Source of the DNA: Metarhizobium sp964253915
Lineage (GTDB): Bacteria > Pseudomonadota > Alphaproteobacteria > Rhizobiales > Rhizobiaceae
Assembly: GCF_964253915.1 (NCBI RefSeq)
Contig: NZ_CAXUSG020000007.1
Span: forward strand, 186,001-250,000
Direction: 5' to 3'
Length of the DNA stretch: 64,000 bases
The stretch's first letter is position 1; each line of letters begins with the position of its first letter. Of this stretch, positions 24,296-33,279 are shown piece by piece. The translations under genes and the position numbers were made by a program. The notes beneath the pieces are model-generated. The model had not been told where the DNA came from. It did no database searches and saw only the letters and a list, made by a program, of their open reading frames with translations.

Positions 24296-25585
24296 TCAGC
24301 GCAGCTTTTCTCTCTGCTGAAAATACCACATGCCGATGGCGAGCGCCTGGTTGCCAAGGAATCGGCCGACGGGCAGGCGCCAGTGGCGGGCGCTGGCGAA
24401 GATATCGAGTTCGCGGGGATTGCCCGTCAGCGCCGACGCCATGATTTCGCCGACGATGTGGGACGTGGCAACGCCGTGGCCGGAATAACCCTGGGCATAG
24501 AAGACATTATCGCTGACGCGGCCAAGCTGGGGAATGCGGTTGATGGTGATACCGTCCTGTCCCTGCCAGGCGAAATCGATGCCGATGCCTTTGAGTTGCG
24601 GGAAGGTCTTTTCGATCGCCGGACGCATCGCTTCGGCGACATTTGCGCTTTCCCGCCCGGTATAATTGGTACCGCTGCCGAACAGCAGGCGCTTGTCGGC
24701 GGTCAGGCGATAATAGTCGAGCACGAAGCGGGTGTCATAGACGGCGAGGTCCTGCGGATTGAGCGCATGCGCGACCTCCTCCGGCAACGGCGCGGTGGTG
24801 GCGATGCCGAGCGTGGCGGGGAAGAGCAGCCCAGCCAGTTTTCCGCGCGCCAACCGGTGCGTGGCATTGCCAGCGATGAGCACCTTGTCGGCACGCACGC
24901 TGCCGCCGTCGGTGACGAGTTCGACACGCCTGCCGTAGCGAATCTCGTTCACGCGGCTGTCGTCGAAGATTTTTGCCCCAAGGCCGCGGGCGGCATTCGC
25001 CTCTCCGAGGCAAAGGTTGAGCGAATGGACATGCATGTTGCGGCGATTGATCAGGCCGGCGGCGTAGATATCGGTGCCGACGACATCGCGCACCGCCTTG
25101 CCGTAGACCATCTCCACCTCGCCGCCCATGCCATGTGCCACGGCGGCCGCATACATCGTTTCGAGTTCCGGGATATGCGATGTCTTGAACGCCGCATGCA
25201 TATGGCCGAATTTCAGGTCGCAGCGGATGGCATATGTCTCGACGCGGCGCCGGATGATGTCGTGGCCGCGCCAGCGCAGGTTCCAGACGAATTCATCCGC
25301 GCCCTTCCCCAGCACCCGGCGGAACTGCTTGAGCATCGCCTGGTCGCCGGAAAGCGAACCGGTGATCTGGCCTCCATTGCGGCTGGTGGCGCCCCAACCG
25401 ATGCGGTTGGCTTCGAGCAGCACAACCGAGACCCCTTTTTCCGCAAGCTCCACCGCCGTCGAAACGCCCGTGAACCCGCCGCCGACGATGGCGACATCGA
25501 CGTCGAGGCTGCCGTCAAGCCGCTTGAAAGGCTCGACCGGATTGGCAGTCGCCGCGTAATAGGATTTGCAGTAGTTTTCGGCCAT
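24296..25585 (-). CDS. FAD-dependent amine oxidase, gamma-glutamylputrescine oxidase (PuuB)-like
   Basis: This 429-residue DAO-family flavoprotein oxidises a secondary or primary amine with FAD. The dinucleotide motif VAIVGGGFTG is at residues 31-40, followed by LLEANRIGWGATSRNGGQ (57-73), a signature of PuuB and OrdL oxidases. ATG 25585 has GGAGG 8 bp upstream. It lies 34 bp after the glutamine-synthetase-like gene; the pair recalls PuuA/PuuB of the gamma-glutamyl putrescine pathway, where the ligase makes the gamma-glutamyl amide that the oxidase attacks. The true amine is not shown. Confidence 0.86.
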   Translation of the reverse strand: MAENYCKSYYAATANPVEPFKRLDGSLDVDVAIVGGGFTGVSTAVELAEKGVSVVLLEANRIGWGATSRNGGQITGSLSGDQAMLKQFRRVLGKGADEFVWNLRWRGHDIIRRRVETYAIRCDLKFGHMHAAFKTSHIPELETMYAAAVAHGMGGEVEMVYGKAVRDVVGTDIYAAGLINRRNMHVHSLNLCLGEANAARGLGAKIFDDSRVNEIRYGRRVELVTDGGSVRADKVLIAGNATHRLARGKLAGLLFPATLGIATTAPLPEEVAHALNPQDLAVYDTRFVLDYYRLTADKRLLFGSGTNYTGRESANVAEAMRPAIEKTFPQLKGIGIDFAWQGQDGITINRIPQLGRVSDNVFYAQGYSGHGVATSHIVGEIMASALTGNPRELDIFASARHWRLPVGRFLGNQALAIGMWYFQQREKLR

Positions 25586-25619
25586 GGCGGCCCTCCTCGG
25601 CATGGGTGATGCGAACGGT

Positions 25620-26969
25620 TCAGACGCTGACACGATACGTCGAGATTTCAAAGTCCGTCACCTGCGCGGCAAAGACATCCTGCTCTTGCTGCTTGCAGGC
25701 GGCAAAGCAGGAAACGAATTCCGGATGAAGAATCCGGCGCACGCTTTCGGCCGCTGAAAAACGCTCCAGCGCCTGCCGCCAGTCCTTGGCGATTCGCGGC
25801 AGTTCCAGCGCATGGGAATTGGTCCCAACCGGCGCTGGCGGCGTGAGTTTTCGGGTGATGCCGTCGAGCGCGCCACCGAGAATCGCGGAAAAGACGAGAA
25901 AGGGATTGGCATCGGCGCCAGCGACACGATGCTCGATGCGCCGCGCGGCGTGCGGGCCTGCCGGGATGCGCAGTGCCGCCGTGCGGTTCTCATAGCCCCA
26001 ACCGACCGTCGTCGGCGCAAGCCCGCCGGGCGCAAGGCGGCGGTAGGAATTGAGATGCGGCGCAAACACCAGCGTCATATCGGCCATGCTTTCCAGCAAA
26101 CCGCCGACGGCAGACAACATGAGATCAGAACCGTGCGCAGTGCCGTCGTCGAAGACGTTGCGTCCTGCCTCGTCGAGCATGGAGAAATGCACATGCAGGC
26201 CATTGCCGGCGTAGTCGGGATAGGGCTTGGCCATGAAACAGGCGAGATAGCCGTGGCGGCGCGCGACATTGCGGATGATGTGCTTGAAATAAAGCGTATC
26301 CTCGGCCGCCTTCAGCGCGTCCGGCTGGTGCATGAGGTTGAATTCGAACTGCCGGGGCGCCCCCTCGGCGATTGCCGCATCCACATCGATGCCACAGGCG
26401 GCCGCAACCTTGTAAACCTCGTCCAGAAACGGTCCGACCTCGGCCAGTTCTTCGAGCGAATAGATATTGTCGATATCCTTCGGCGGGCTGCCCGGTCCGC
26501 CGGATGCCGGCGACGGCCGGTCCTGGCGGGGATCGATGAGATAGAATTCGACCTCCGCCGCAACCACCGGCGTCAGGCCGATCGCCCGGTAGCGGGCCAG
26601 GATTTCGGCCAGCAGGTGCCGGCCATCGGCAAAATACGGCTGGCCGTCCTCCTTGCTCATCCACATCGGCAGAACGGGACCCTCGAAACCAAGATCGACA
26701 GGACCGCGGCCGGTCGGCGTGCAGACCCCGTCGAGATCGCCGCGCTCCAGCGTCAACTGCGTGCCGGCCACATCCGTGCCCCAGATATCCACCCCGATGG
26801 AAGAGAGCGGCATGCGGATGCCGTCCTTCTGCAACTTGCCCATCTTGCCGGCCGCGACGCGCTTGCCGCGCAGGATACCGTTCATGTCGGTGATGGCCGC
26901 GTAGGCATGCCCTTCCACTGTTCCGGGATCGACTGTGCCGGCAGGGACAATACGGGGTTCTGCGTTCAT
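25620..26969 (-). CDS. Glutamine synthetase family gamma-glutamyl-amine ligase (PuuA-like)
   Basis: The 449-residue enzyme has the glutamine synthetase fold: the ATP and metal block VVAAEVEFYLID, QFEFNLMHQ, the strand GNGLHVHFSM with a metal His, and the arginine-rich closing block NRTAALRIPAGPHAARRIEHR. It lacks the longer C-terminal part of type I glutamine synthetases, as do ligases such as PuuA and IpuC. ATG 26969 has GGAG 9 bp upstream; ATG 26984 lacks an SD. It heads the PuuA/PuuB-like pair and is divergent from the NTF2-like gene across a shared control region with a conserved 19-bp element. Confidence 0.86.
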   Translation of the reverse strand: MNAEPRIVPAGTVDPGTVEGHAYAAITDMNGILRGKRVAAGKMGKLQKDGIRMPLSSIGVDIWGTDVAGTQLTLERGDLDGVCTPTGRGPVDLGFEGPVLPMWMSKEDGQPYFADGRHLLAEILARYRAIGLTPVVAAEVEFYLIDPRQDRPSPASGGPGSPPKDIDNIYSLEELAEVGPFLDEVYKVAAACGIDVDAAIAEGAPRQFEFNLMHQPDALKAAEDTLYFKHIIRNVARRHGYLACFMAKPYPDYAGNGLHVHFSMLDEAGRNVFDDGTAHGSDLMLSAVGGLLESMADMTLVFAPHLNSYRRLAPGGLAPTTVGWGYENRTAALRIPAGPHAARRIEHRVAGADANPFLVFSAILGGALDGITRKLTPPAPVGTNSHALELPRIAKDWRQALERFSAAESVRRILHPEFVSCFAACKQQEQDVFAAQVTDFEISTYRVSV

Positions 26970-27057
26970 TTTCGGCGACTCCATGGGCTATGCCCGACCG
27001 GCCAGCGGGCGGTCGTCAGGTGCTTCAACCCTTACAGCGCACCGGATTTGCCGCGAT

Positions 27058-27076
27058 ATACCCCCGCAAGGTTAGT
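27058..27076. promoter_or_regulatory. Conserved element ATACCCCC...GGTTAGT, copy 1
   Basis: ATACCCCCGCAAGGTTAGT lies between the divergent ligase and NTF2-like genes, 89 bp and 57 bp from their starts. It matches 15 of 19 positions of the element at 35310-35328. The gapped symmetry (AACC...GGGGGT) fits a dimeric regulator; the LuxR protein at 29640-30548 is the local candidate. Confidence 0.6.
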
Positions 27077-27133
27077 GTGGCGATGCGCCGAAGCTGCCAA
27101 TCTGTCATCATTGCCTTTCTAGAGGAGACAGAG

Positions 27134-27562
27134 ATGTCGGAAAAAGACGTAGCAGGGGTACGCGCGGCAATCGATGCATGGCTGGACGGCTGGACCTTCA
27201 GCCCCAGCAACCCATGGAGCATCGAGAAGTTCGCACGCGTCCTCGACAAGGACGCCATGGTGATCGACGACTACGGCGGCGAGCTTTCGCTGCTTTACGG
27301 CCACAACGACTACCTCACCATCTGGGGCGAGATGGTCAAACAATACATGGTCGAATGGGCGATCAAGGCGGAAGAGGAATCGGTCCAGATCTGGGTCGAC
27401 GGCAACATCGCCTGCGCCTCGTTCATCCTGCGCGGCGGCGGCATGCTCGCCGGCGGTCCGGCAAAGCTGCGTCAGTGGTGCACCTTCCCGATGGAGAAGC
27501 GTGACGGCAAGTGGATCATCCTCAAGGAACACATCACCACCGACCCGGAATATTCCACCTGA
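27134..27562 (+). CDS. NTF2-like (SnoaL-type) protein
   Basis: The 142-residue cytosolic protein of the cone-like NTF2 fold has a long N-terminal helix (VAGVRAAIDAWLDGWTFSP), then EKFARVLDKDAMVIDDYGG and the closing strand KRDGKWIILKEHITTDPE. Members are small enzymes (isomerases, cyclases) or binding proteins. A strong SD (GAGGAGA) lies 5 bp before ATG 27134. It heads a plus-strand unit with the deacetylase and C45 genes and ends in a strong terminator, so the later genes may depend on read-through or their own promoter. No catalytic role is assigned. Confidence 0.78.
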   Translation: MSEKDVAGVRAAIDAWLDGWTFSPSNPWSIEKFARVLDKDAMVIDDYGGELSLLYGHNDYLTIWGEMVKQYMVEWAIKAEEESVQIWVDGNIACASFILRGGGMLAGGPAKLRQWCTFPMEKRDGKWIILKEHITTDPEYST

Positions 27563-27573
27563 GCGACGGGCCC

Positions 27574-27610
27574 GGGCGCGCCGGCATCCTGCCGCGCGCC
27601 CATTTTTTTT
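27574..27610 (+). terminator. Strong terminator after the NTF2-like gene
   Basis: GGGCGCGCCGGCA, loop TCC, TGCCGCGCGCCC (one bulged C) is followed by eight T residues. It lies between the NTF2-like and deacetylase genes on the same strand and so may reduce expression of the downstream pair. Confidence 0.85.
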
Positions 27611-27640
27611 GTGTTCGCGAGATAACGGAAAGAGCCGACA

Positions 27641-28528
27641 ATGACCCTCAGCTGTGCCCTGACCTTCGATTTCGACGCCATGTCCGTGTGGCTCGGTTCC
27701 TACAAGGCCCGCAACCCATCCATGGTGTCGCGCGGCGAGTTCGGCGCGATTGCCGTGCCACGCATCCTCGACCTCCTGAGGAAACACGCTTTGCCCGGCA
27801 CCTTCTGCATTCCCGGCCACACGGCGCTCGCCTATCCGGATCTCGTCAAGCGCATCCGCGACGAGGGCCACGAGATCACCCATCATGGCTGGGTGCATGA
27901 GAACCCGGCGGATTTCGACGAGGCCGGCGAGCGGCAGAACATCGAAAAGGGGCTGGAGGCGCTGCACAAGGCGGCCGGCGTGCGGCCGAAGGGCTACCGC
28001 TCGCCCTCCTGGGATTTTTCCGAACGCACCATCCGCATCCTGCTCGATTACGGTTTCACCTATGATTCCAGCCTGATGGGTTCGGATTTCATTCCCTACT
28101 ACGCCCGCATCGACGATCGTTACGACGACAAGACCCCCTATCATTTCGGCCCGAATGTCGATCTGGTGGAGCTGCCGGTCGCCTGGGTCATGGACGATTT
28201 CCCGCATTTCGAATTTGTCGACAAGGACACCTACGGCCTGTCGGCGCCGACCAAGGTCGAGGAAGTCTGGACCGACGAATTCACCTATGCGCGGGAAAAC
28301 CTGCCGGGCGCGCTGTTCAGCGTTACCATGCATCCCCAGGTCATCGGCCGCGGCCATCGCCTGATGATGCTGGAGCGGCTGATCGGCACGATGAAGCAGT
28401 ACGACGACGTGACGTTCACCACCATGGGTGCCTATGCCGACCAGTGGCGGGCCGCCAACCCGCTCGACCGCTGGATCACCTCCGGCGCAGTCCAGGCCCA
28501 ATCGGCCTGCGGACGCGACACGCTTTAA
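27641..28528 (+). CDS. Polysaccharide deacetylase (CE4)-family hydrolase
   Basis: The 295-residue NodB-fold protein has metal-site motif 1 as LTFDFDA at residues 7-13, a variant of TFDD. Motif 2 is HEITHHGWVHE, which supplies two His for the metal, and RSPSWDF matches motif 3. No signal peptide is present, so it acts in the cytosol; cytosolic members such as PuuE-type allantoinases cleave amides rather than cell-wall sugars. Its place beside an amide-cleaving C45 protein and an amine importer points to hydrolysis of an N-acyl or cyclic amide. The C45 gene starts 28 bp downstream. Confidence 0.82.
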   Translation: MTLSCALTFDFDAMSVWLGSYKARNPSMVSRGEFGAIAVPRILDLLRKHALPGTFCIPGHTALAYPDLVKRIRDEGHEITHHGWVHENPADFDEAGERQNIEKGLEALHKAAGVRPKGYRSPSWDFSERTIRILLDYGFTYDSSLMGSDFIPYYARIDDRYDDKTPYHFGPNVDLVELPVAWVMDDFPHFEFVDKDTYGLSAPTKVEEVWTDEFTYARENLPGALFSVTMHPQVIGRGHRLMMLERLIGTMKQYDDVTFTTMGAYADQWRAANPLDRWITSGAVQAQSACGRDTL

Positions 28529-28556
28529 TTCCGATACACCGATCAGGACAGAACCG

Positions 28557-29609
28557 ATGACGACGGTATTTCGATCGACCGCGCTCGACGCGCATCAGCG
28601 CGGCCGCGAGTTCGGCACGACATTCGCAAGCAGGGTCCGCGCCAACGTGGAGACTTACCACGCCATGTTCGACCGCCTTTCGGCAGGCACATTCGACGTG
28701 GCGGAGGCCGGCCGCGCTGCCCTCGCCGCAACCACAGCCTTCGCGCCACCACTGGCCGAAGAAATGCACGGCATCGCCGAGGGCGCCGGCCTATCCCCCG
28801 AGCTGATCGGCGCGCTCAATGCCCGCACCGAAGTCCTGGCGACGATCCGGGCGAAGACGCGCGGCGAATGCTCCGCCGTCATCCACCTCCCCGCGGATCT
28901 CGACGCGCCGGTGGCCGTGCAGACCTGGGACTGGTACGCGATCTTTCGCGACAGCTGGCTGGTCTGGGAGATTCCGCTCGCCGACGGCACTATGACCAAG
29001 ACGATGACCGAATACGGCATCGTCGGCAAATCCGGCCTCAACAGCCGCGGCCTCGGCCTGCTGTTCACCATCCTCCATCACAGCGCGGACGGCGGGCGGA
29101 TCGGTGTTCCCGTGCATGTCGCGGCCCGCTGGGCGCTCGACAGCGCCGCCAACATTTTTCGCGCCGGCCAGTTGCTGGCGCAGGCCGACGTCTCGGCTTC
29201 CAGCTCGCTCAACCTGACCGCCTATGAGAACGGCATCGGTAAGGCGATGTCCGTGGAGCTGCATCCGGGCGGGCCAAGCTTCGTGCTGCCGGATAGGGAT
29301 GGCTTCCTCATCCACACCAACCATTTCCTCGCCCCCGGCCCCGCCGTGCACGACACCGAACCCAGAGCCTATCCCGACACGCTGCTGCGCCATGACCTCC
29401 TGCGGCGCCAGCTCGGCACCTTCGCCAGGCCGACGGCCACGGACGTGCTCGGGGTGATGAAACGCCACGTCGGTGGCGAAGGCGCTGTCTGCTGCCATCC
29501 GGAACCCGGCGAAGACCCGGCCACGGCCTACAAGACCCTCTCCACGGTGATCCTTGACCTGAAGGCCAGGGAAATGACGGTTCTCGACGGCGGCCCGAGC
29601 GAGCATTAA
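28557..29609 (+). CDS. C45-family acyltransferase/amidohydrolase (isopenicillin-N acyltransferase-like)
   Basis: This 350-residue NTN hydrolase has Cys105 in TRGECSAV as the expected nucleophile freed by self-cleavage, close to Cys103 of the fungal acyltransferase. NARTE just upstream and AVQTWDW downstream match the family. Such enzymes cleave or exchange acyl groups on amines. The start ATG 28557 lies 28 bp after the deacetylase stop, so the two genes are co-transcribed. Its neighbours (amine importer, ligase, oxidase) suggest that it frees an amine from an acylated substrate. Confidence 0.8.
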   Translation: MTTVFRSTALDAHQRGREFGTTFASRVRANVETYHAMFDRLSAGTFDVAEAGRAALAATTAFAPPLAEEMHGIAEGAGLSPELIGALNARTEVLATIRAKTRGECSAVIHLPADLDAPVAVQTWDWYAIFRDSWLVWEIPLADGTMTKTMTEYGIVGKSGLNSRGLGLLFTILHHSADGGRIGVPVHVAARWALDSAANIFRAGQLLAQADVSASSSLNLTAYENGIGKAMSVELHPGGPSFVLPDRDGFLIHTNHFLAPGPAVHDTEPRAYPDTLLRHDLLRRQLGTFARPTATDVLGVMKRHVGGEGAVCCHPEPGEDPATAYKTLSTVILDLKAREMTVLDGGPSEH

Positions 29610-29619
29610 AACCGTGACG

Positions 29620-29653
29620 CGATTGCCGGCGAGCGAGGCTCAGCCGGCAATCG
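29620..29653. terminator. Bidirectional hairpin between C45 and LuxR genes
   Basis: CGATTGCCGGC, a 12-base loop, GCCGGCAATCG is a perfect 11-bp stem between convergent genes; it overlaps the last codons of the LuxR gene. Confidence 0.65.
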
Positions 29654-30548
29654 TCGCGACGGCATTGCCGTTTTCCAGAATGTGATTGATGAACAGCAGG
29701 AAGAGTTCGGCCTGCGAGGAGATCCGTACCTTGGCGTAGAGGTTGCGGCGATGGACCTTGACCGTCTCCGTGCTGATGTTGAGCGTCAGACCGATCGAGG
29801 TATTGGAATGGCCGCGCAGCACCATCGCCGCAATCTCGGCCTCGCGGCCCGTCACATGGTAGGCGGCAAGCCAGCGGGTCGTGATCAGCGCGCCGCCTGC
29901 GCTGTCCGTATGCGGCACGTCCTGCGGCGCCTGCCGCCAGAGGTCGATCGCCTGGCGGGCGTGACGCAACAGAAAGGATTGCAGCAATGGCTCGATCCCA
30001 CGCACGCACGCCACGTCTTCAGCGGTATAGGGCTCGGACTGCGCACGCCGGCCGAGCGAGAGATGCAGCGTACGCTTGTCGTCGATCGGGAAAAGCAGGC
30101 CGATCTCATCGATCATCTGCACCTTGCGGTAATAGGTCTGGTAGAATTCGCTCTCGTTGAAGCTGTCAGGGGCGATGTCGTCGAGCAGGTGGGTGCCGCC
30201 GCGCCGGTCGTCGAGGCTCACCCGATAGAAGGGATCGAGCACATAGGCGCCCTGGCAGTAGAGCATCTGGAAATAGTTGGGCTGCTGCGGCGACCACTGG
30301 TGCAGGATCAGAGGCGGCGCATCGCAGGAGAAGACCAGTGCGACGCAATTGTCGATCCGGACCGCCGCATTGATGAAGTCGCGCAGGGCGGCAAAGAAAC
30401 GGTCGGTTTCCAGTGCATCGACCACATGGGCCAGCAACAGCGGATCGATGCCACCCGGCTCCGCCGACGGCCGGCATTTCGGCCGGCCGAGTTCGACCAC
30501 GGTTGCGGTTTCGAGGCGCAGGCCGGTGGAGCAAGCCGAATTGTTCAT
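29640..30548 (-). CDS. LuxR-type transcriptional regulator, last gene of the ABC importer operon
   Basis: The 302-residue protein has a C-terminal LuxR helix-turn-helix at about 235-296 (VTGREAEIAAMVLRGHSNTS, then NISTETVKVHRRNLYAKVRI). The N-terminal 200 residues match no autoinducer or receiver domain by eye and are probably a small-molecule sensor. Its ATG overlaps the permease stop by 4 bp (ATGA), so it is translationally coupled to the importer. A regulator at the end of an importer operon suggests sensing of the imported substrate. The repeated 19-bp element at 27058 and 35310 is its candidate binding site. Confidence 0.84.
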   Translation of the reverse strand: MNNSACSTGLRLETATVVELGRPKCRPSAEPGGIDPLLLAHVVDALETDRFFAALRDFINAAVRIDNCVALVFSCDAPPLILHQWSPQQPNYFQMLYCQGAYVLDPFYRVSLDDRRGGTHLLDDIAPDSFNESEFYQTYYRKVQMIDEIGLLFPIDDKRTLHLSLGRRAQSEPYTAEDVACVRGIEPLLQSFLLRHARQAIDLWRQAPQDVPHTDSAGGALITTRWLAAYHVTGREAEIAAMVLRGHSNTSIGLTLNISTETVKVHRRNLYAKVRISSQAELFLLFINHILENGNAVATIAG

Positions 30549-31324
30549 CCCCGATACCCCGTCAGCTTCAGTGCCGCTGCCGAGCAGCCCACGGTGAAGA
30601 GCAGGATCAGCGTGCCGAGCGCATTGATGGACGGATCAAGTCCGGTGCGCAGCATGCCCCAGACGAGGGTTGGCAAGGTATTGCCGCCACCAATCAGGAA
30701 GAAGGTGATGACAAAATCGTCGAGGGAAAGCGCCATGGCGATCAGCGCCGCGCCGAAAAGCGTCGGACGGATCAGCGGGAACGTCACCGTGAAGAAGGTC
30801 ACGAGCGGCGACGCCCCGAGGTCGCGGGCGCTGTCGATCACCGCATAGTCGAAATCCCTGAGCCGCGCCGTCACGATCAGGATGACGAACGGCATGGTGA
30901 AGGTGAGATGCGCGAGGATCACCGTGACGAGGCTGAGCTTGATGCCGAGAACCGAGAACAAGGACAGCAGCGCCAGAGCCAGCACCAGCGGCGGCAGCAT
31001 CATCGGCAGGCCGAACAGAAAGAAGGCGGCGGCGGATAACGTCGGCCGCAGCCGCGCGATCACCATGGCCGCACAGGTGCCGATGACGGTGGAGAAGAGG
31101 CCGACCGATCCGGTGATGATCGCGCTGTTTTCCAGCGCGCTCCAGAAGTCGTCGCGGGCAAGAAGCGCATCGTACCAGCCGAGCGTCACGCCCGGCAGCG
31201 GAAACGTCATCAGGCTCGACGAACCAAAGGAGAAGAGCACGACGAGGACGAGCGGCGACACCATGAAGATCAGGCAGAAAACCCCGATCGTGTTGTTGGC
31301 CAGGCGGCCGAAGGAAGCGTTCAT
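30545..31324 (-). CDS. ABC transporter permease, PotC-like
   Basis: The 259-residue inner-membrane protein has six hydrophobic segments and the EAA loop DSARDLGASPLVTFFTVTFPL. It matches the second permease of polyamine/opine-type (PotC) importers. ATG 31324 overlaps the stop of the upstream permease by 4 bp (ATGA), and its own stop overlaps the LuxR start in the same way. It works with the neighbouring PotB-, PotA- and PotD-like proteins. Confidence 0.88.
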   Translation of the reverse strand: MNASFGRLANNTIGVFCLIFMVSPLVLVVLFSFGSSSLMTFPLPGVTLGWYDALLARDDFWSALENSAIITGSVGLFSTVIGTCAAMVIARLRPTLSAAAFFLFGLPMMLPPLVLALALLSLFSVLGIKLSLVTVILAHLTFTMPFVILIVTARLRDFDYAVIDSARDLGASPLVTFFTVTFPLIRPTLFGAALIAMALSLDDFVITFFLIGGGNTLPTLVWGMLRTGLDPSINALGTLILLFTVGCSAAALKLTGYRG

Positions 31325-32178
31325 TTCGACCTCAGCACGGCTTTGAGAAGGAACCAGACGGCAGCAATCACGGCAACCGAGACGGTGATGACGAGGTAGG
31401 TCATGGCGGCGCCGAGCGGCACGTTCATGCGCAGGCCGAACTGGCTCTCGATGAAATTGCCCATCATCATCGTCTGCGTGCCGCCGACCATGCGCGGCGT
31501 GACGTAATCGCCGGCGGTCACGAGGAAACAGAGAGCGAAGGCGGTAACCAGCGCCGGCACGCAACGCGGCAGCACGGCGTCACGCACGGCGCCCCACGGG
31601 CTTGCGCCCAGATCGCGCGCCGCCTCGATGGTCTTCATCTCGATCGAACGCAGCGCACCGTAGAGCGGCAGGATGGCGAAGGGCAGCAGATAGCTGATCA
31701 GCACCAGCACGACAGCAAAGGGGCTGTAGAGCAGCGCCTCGATCGGCTCGCGGACGGCGCCCAGCCCCACCAGCGTGTTGTTGACGATGCCGTCGCGGCC
31801 GAGGATCGTGCGCCAGGCATAAATCTTGACGAGATAGCCGCCGAACAGGGTCAGCAGCGTCGCCCCCAGCAGGAAGCCGCTGAAGCGCGGCCCGCGTGTC
31901 CAGATCAGATGCGCGACGAAAAACGCCAGCACCGTGGTGATCGTCGCGATCAGGAAGCTGATCGCCATGGTGAAAGCGATCGGCACGGCATAGTCGCCCA
32001 GCACCTTGAGATAGTTGCCGAGATTGACGGTCGGCACGATCTTGAAGAGCGAGACCTTGAAGAACGAGACGATGAAGAAATAGACCATCGGCCCGATGAA
32101 AAGACCGACCAGCACGGCGACGGCCGGCAACAGCAGGACGCTGTTGCGCGCCGGGGAAATCGTGGCGCCGCCGCTCAT
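31321..32178 (-). CDS. ABC transporter permease, PotB-like
   Basis: The 285-residue permease has six membrane segments, starting LLLPAVAVLVGLFIGPMVYF, and an EAA loop EAARDLGASPWGAVRDAVLP. ATG 32178 is chosen because it overlaps the ATPase stop as ATGA; an ATG five codons earlier is possible. Together with the PotC-like partner it forms the channel of the importer. Order and overlaps show one tightly coupled operon. Confidence 0.88.
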   Translation of the reverse strand: MSGGATISPARNSVLLLPAVAVLVGLFIGPMVYFFIVSFFKVSLFKIVPTVNLGNYLKVLGDYAVPIAFTMAISFLIATITTVLAFFVAHLIWTRGPRFSGFLLGATLLTLFGGYLVKIYAWRTILGRDGIVNNTLVGLGAVREPIEALLYSPFAVVLVLISYLLPFAILPLYGALRSIEMKTIEAARDLGASPWGAVRDAVLPRCVPALVTAFALCFLVTAGDYVTPRMVGGTQTMMMGNFIESQFGLRMNVPLGAAMTYLVITVSVAVIAAVWFLLKAVLRSK

Positions 32179-33269
32179 TGCGTCACCACCCACTGGTCGC
32201 CGGCCATCCAGCCGATCTCGACCGCATCGCCGGGCGAAAGCTCGCCCGAGGGGCGACAGGCAAGGAAGGTCTCGCCATTCGTCAGGCGGACAGTGTATTG
32301 CACCTGCGCGCCGAGGAAGACGCGCTGCAGCACGGTTCCGGTGAAACGATGGTCACAACCGGCTGCGGCCGGGCCGAGCCGAACCTTTTCCGGGCGCACG
32401 CCTACCAGTACGGTACCGTCAGCGCCCGGATCGTCGAAGCTGAACGCGCTTTCGATGCTGACGCGGGCGAGCTTGCGTTCGGCCTTCAGGAAATTCGCCT
32501 CGCCGACGAAGGTCGAGACGAAATGGGTTTTCGGGCGAAGATAGACATCTTCCGCCGTGCCGACCTGCTCGACCCTGCCGCGGGACATGACGACGATCTT
32601 GGTCGCCAGCGACATGGCTTCCGCCTGGTCATGGGTGACGAAGACGAAGGTACCCCCGATCTCGCTGTGAAGGCGGCGCAGTTCCTCCTGCATCGCCTGG
32701 CGCAGTTTTAGGTCGAGCGCGGCGAAAGGCTCGTCGAGCAACAGCACTTTTGGCCGCATGATCAGCGCCCGGGCGAGCGCGATGCGTTGCTGCTGGCCGC
32801 CGGAGAGCTCCGGCGGCAGCTTGTCGGCAAAAGGCTCCATCTGCACCAGCGCCAGCATGTCGGCGACGCGCGCATCGACCTCGGCCTTCGGCTTGCCGGC
32901 GATGCGCAGGCCGTAACCGACATTCTGCCGGATGGTCATGTGCGGAAAGAGGCCGTAGCCCTGGAACACCATGTTGGTGGGCCGCTTTTCCGGCGGATGC
33001 CGCGTCACATCGGTACCGCCGATGACGATCCTGCCTTCAGACGGTTCGATGAACCCGCCGAGCATTTTCAGAAGCGTGGTCTTGCCGCAGCCCGAGGGGC
33101 CGAGAATGGCGAGGAATTCCCCCTCGCCGAACTCGAGATCGAGCGGATAGACCGCCTGGTAGATGCCGTAGTTCTTGGCAAGACCCCGCAAACTGACGAG
33201 AGGCGGCCTAAAACTATCCGCCGAAACGGAAACGGGCGGGAGAGCCGGATGCGTTGTTATGGCGTTCAC
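32175..33269 (-). CDS. ABC transporter ATP-binding protein, PotA-like
   Basis: The 364-residue ATPase has Walker A GPSGCGKTT near 57-65, signature LSGGQQQRIALARAL, Walker B VLLLDEPFAALD and a C-terminal TOBE_2 domain typical of polyamine/opine/iron-type importers. GTG 33269 is preferred as start because GGTGGAG lies just upstream and it falls 10 bp after the binding-protein stop; an in-frame ATG 16 codons earlier would overlap that gene. Confidence 0.87.
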   Translation of the reverse strand: MNAITTHPALPPVSVSADSFRPPLVSLRGLAKNYGIYQAVYPLDLEFGEGEFLAILGPSGCGKTTLLKMLGGFIEPSEGRIVIGGTDVTRHPPEKRPTNMVFQGYGLFPHMTIRQNVGYGLRIAGKPKAEVDARVADMLALVQMEPFADKLPPELSGGQQQRIALARALIMRPKVLLLDEPFAALDLKLRQAMQEELRRLHSEIGGTFVFVTHDQAEAMSLATKIVVMSRGRVEQVGTAEDVYLRPKTHFVSTFVGEANFLKAERKLARVSIESAFSFDDPGADGTVLVGVRPEKVRLGPAAAGCDHRFTGTVLQRVFLGAQVQYTVRLTNGETFLACRPSGELSPGDAVEIGWMAGDQWVVTQ

Positions 33270-33279
33270 CGGCTCCACC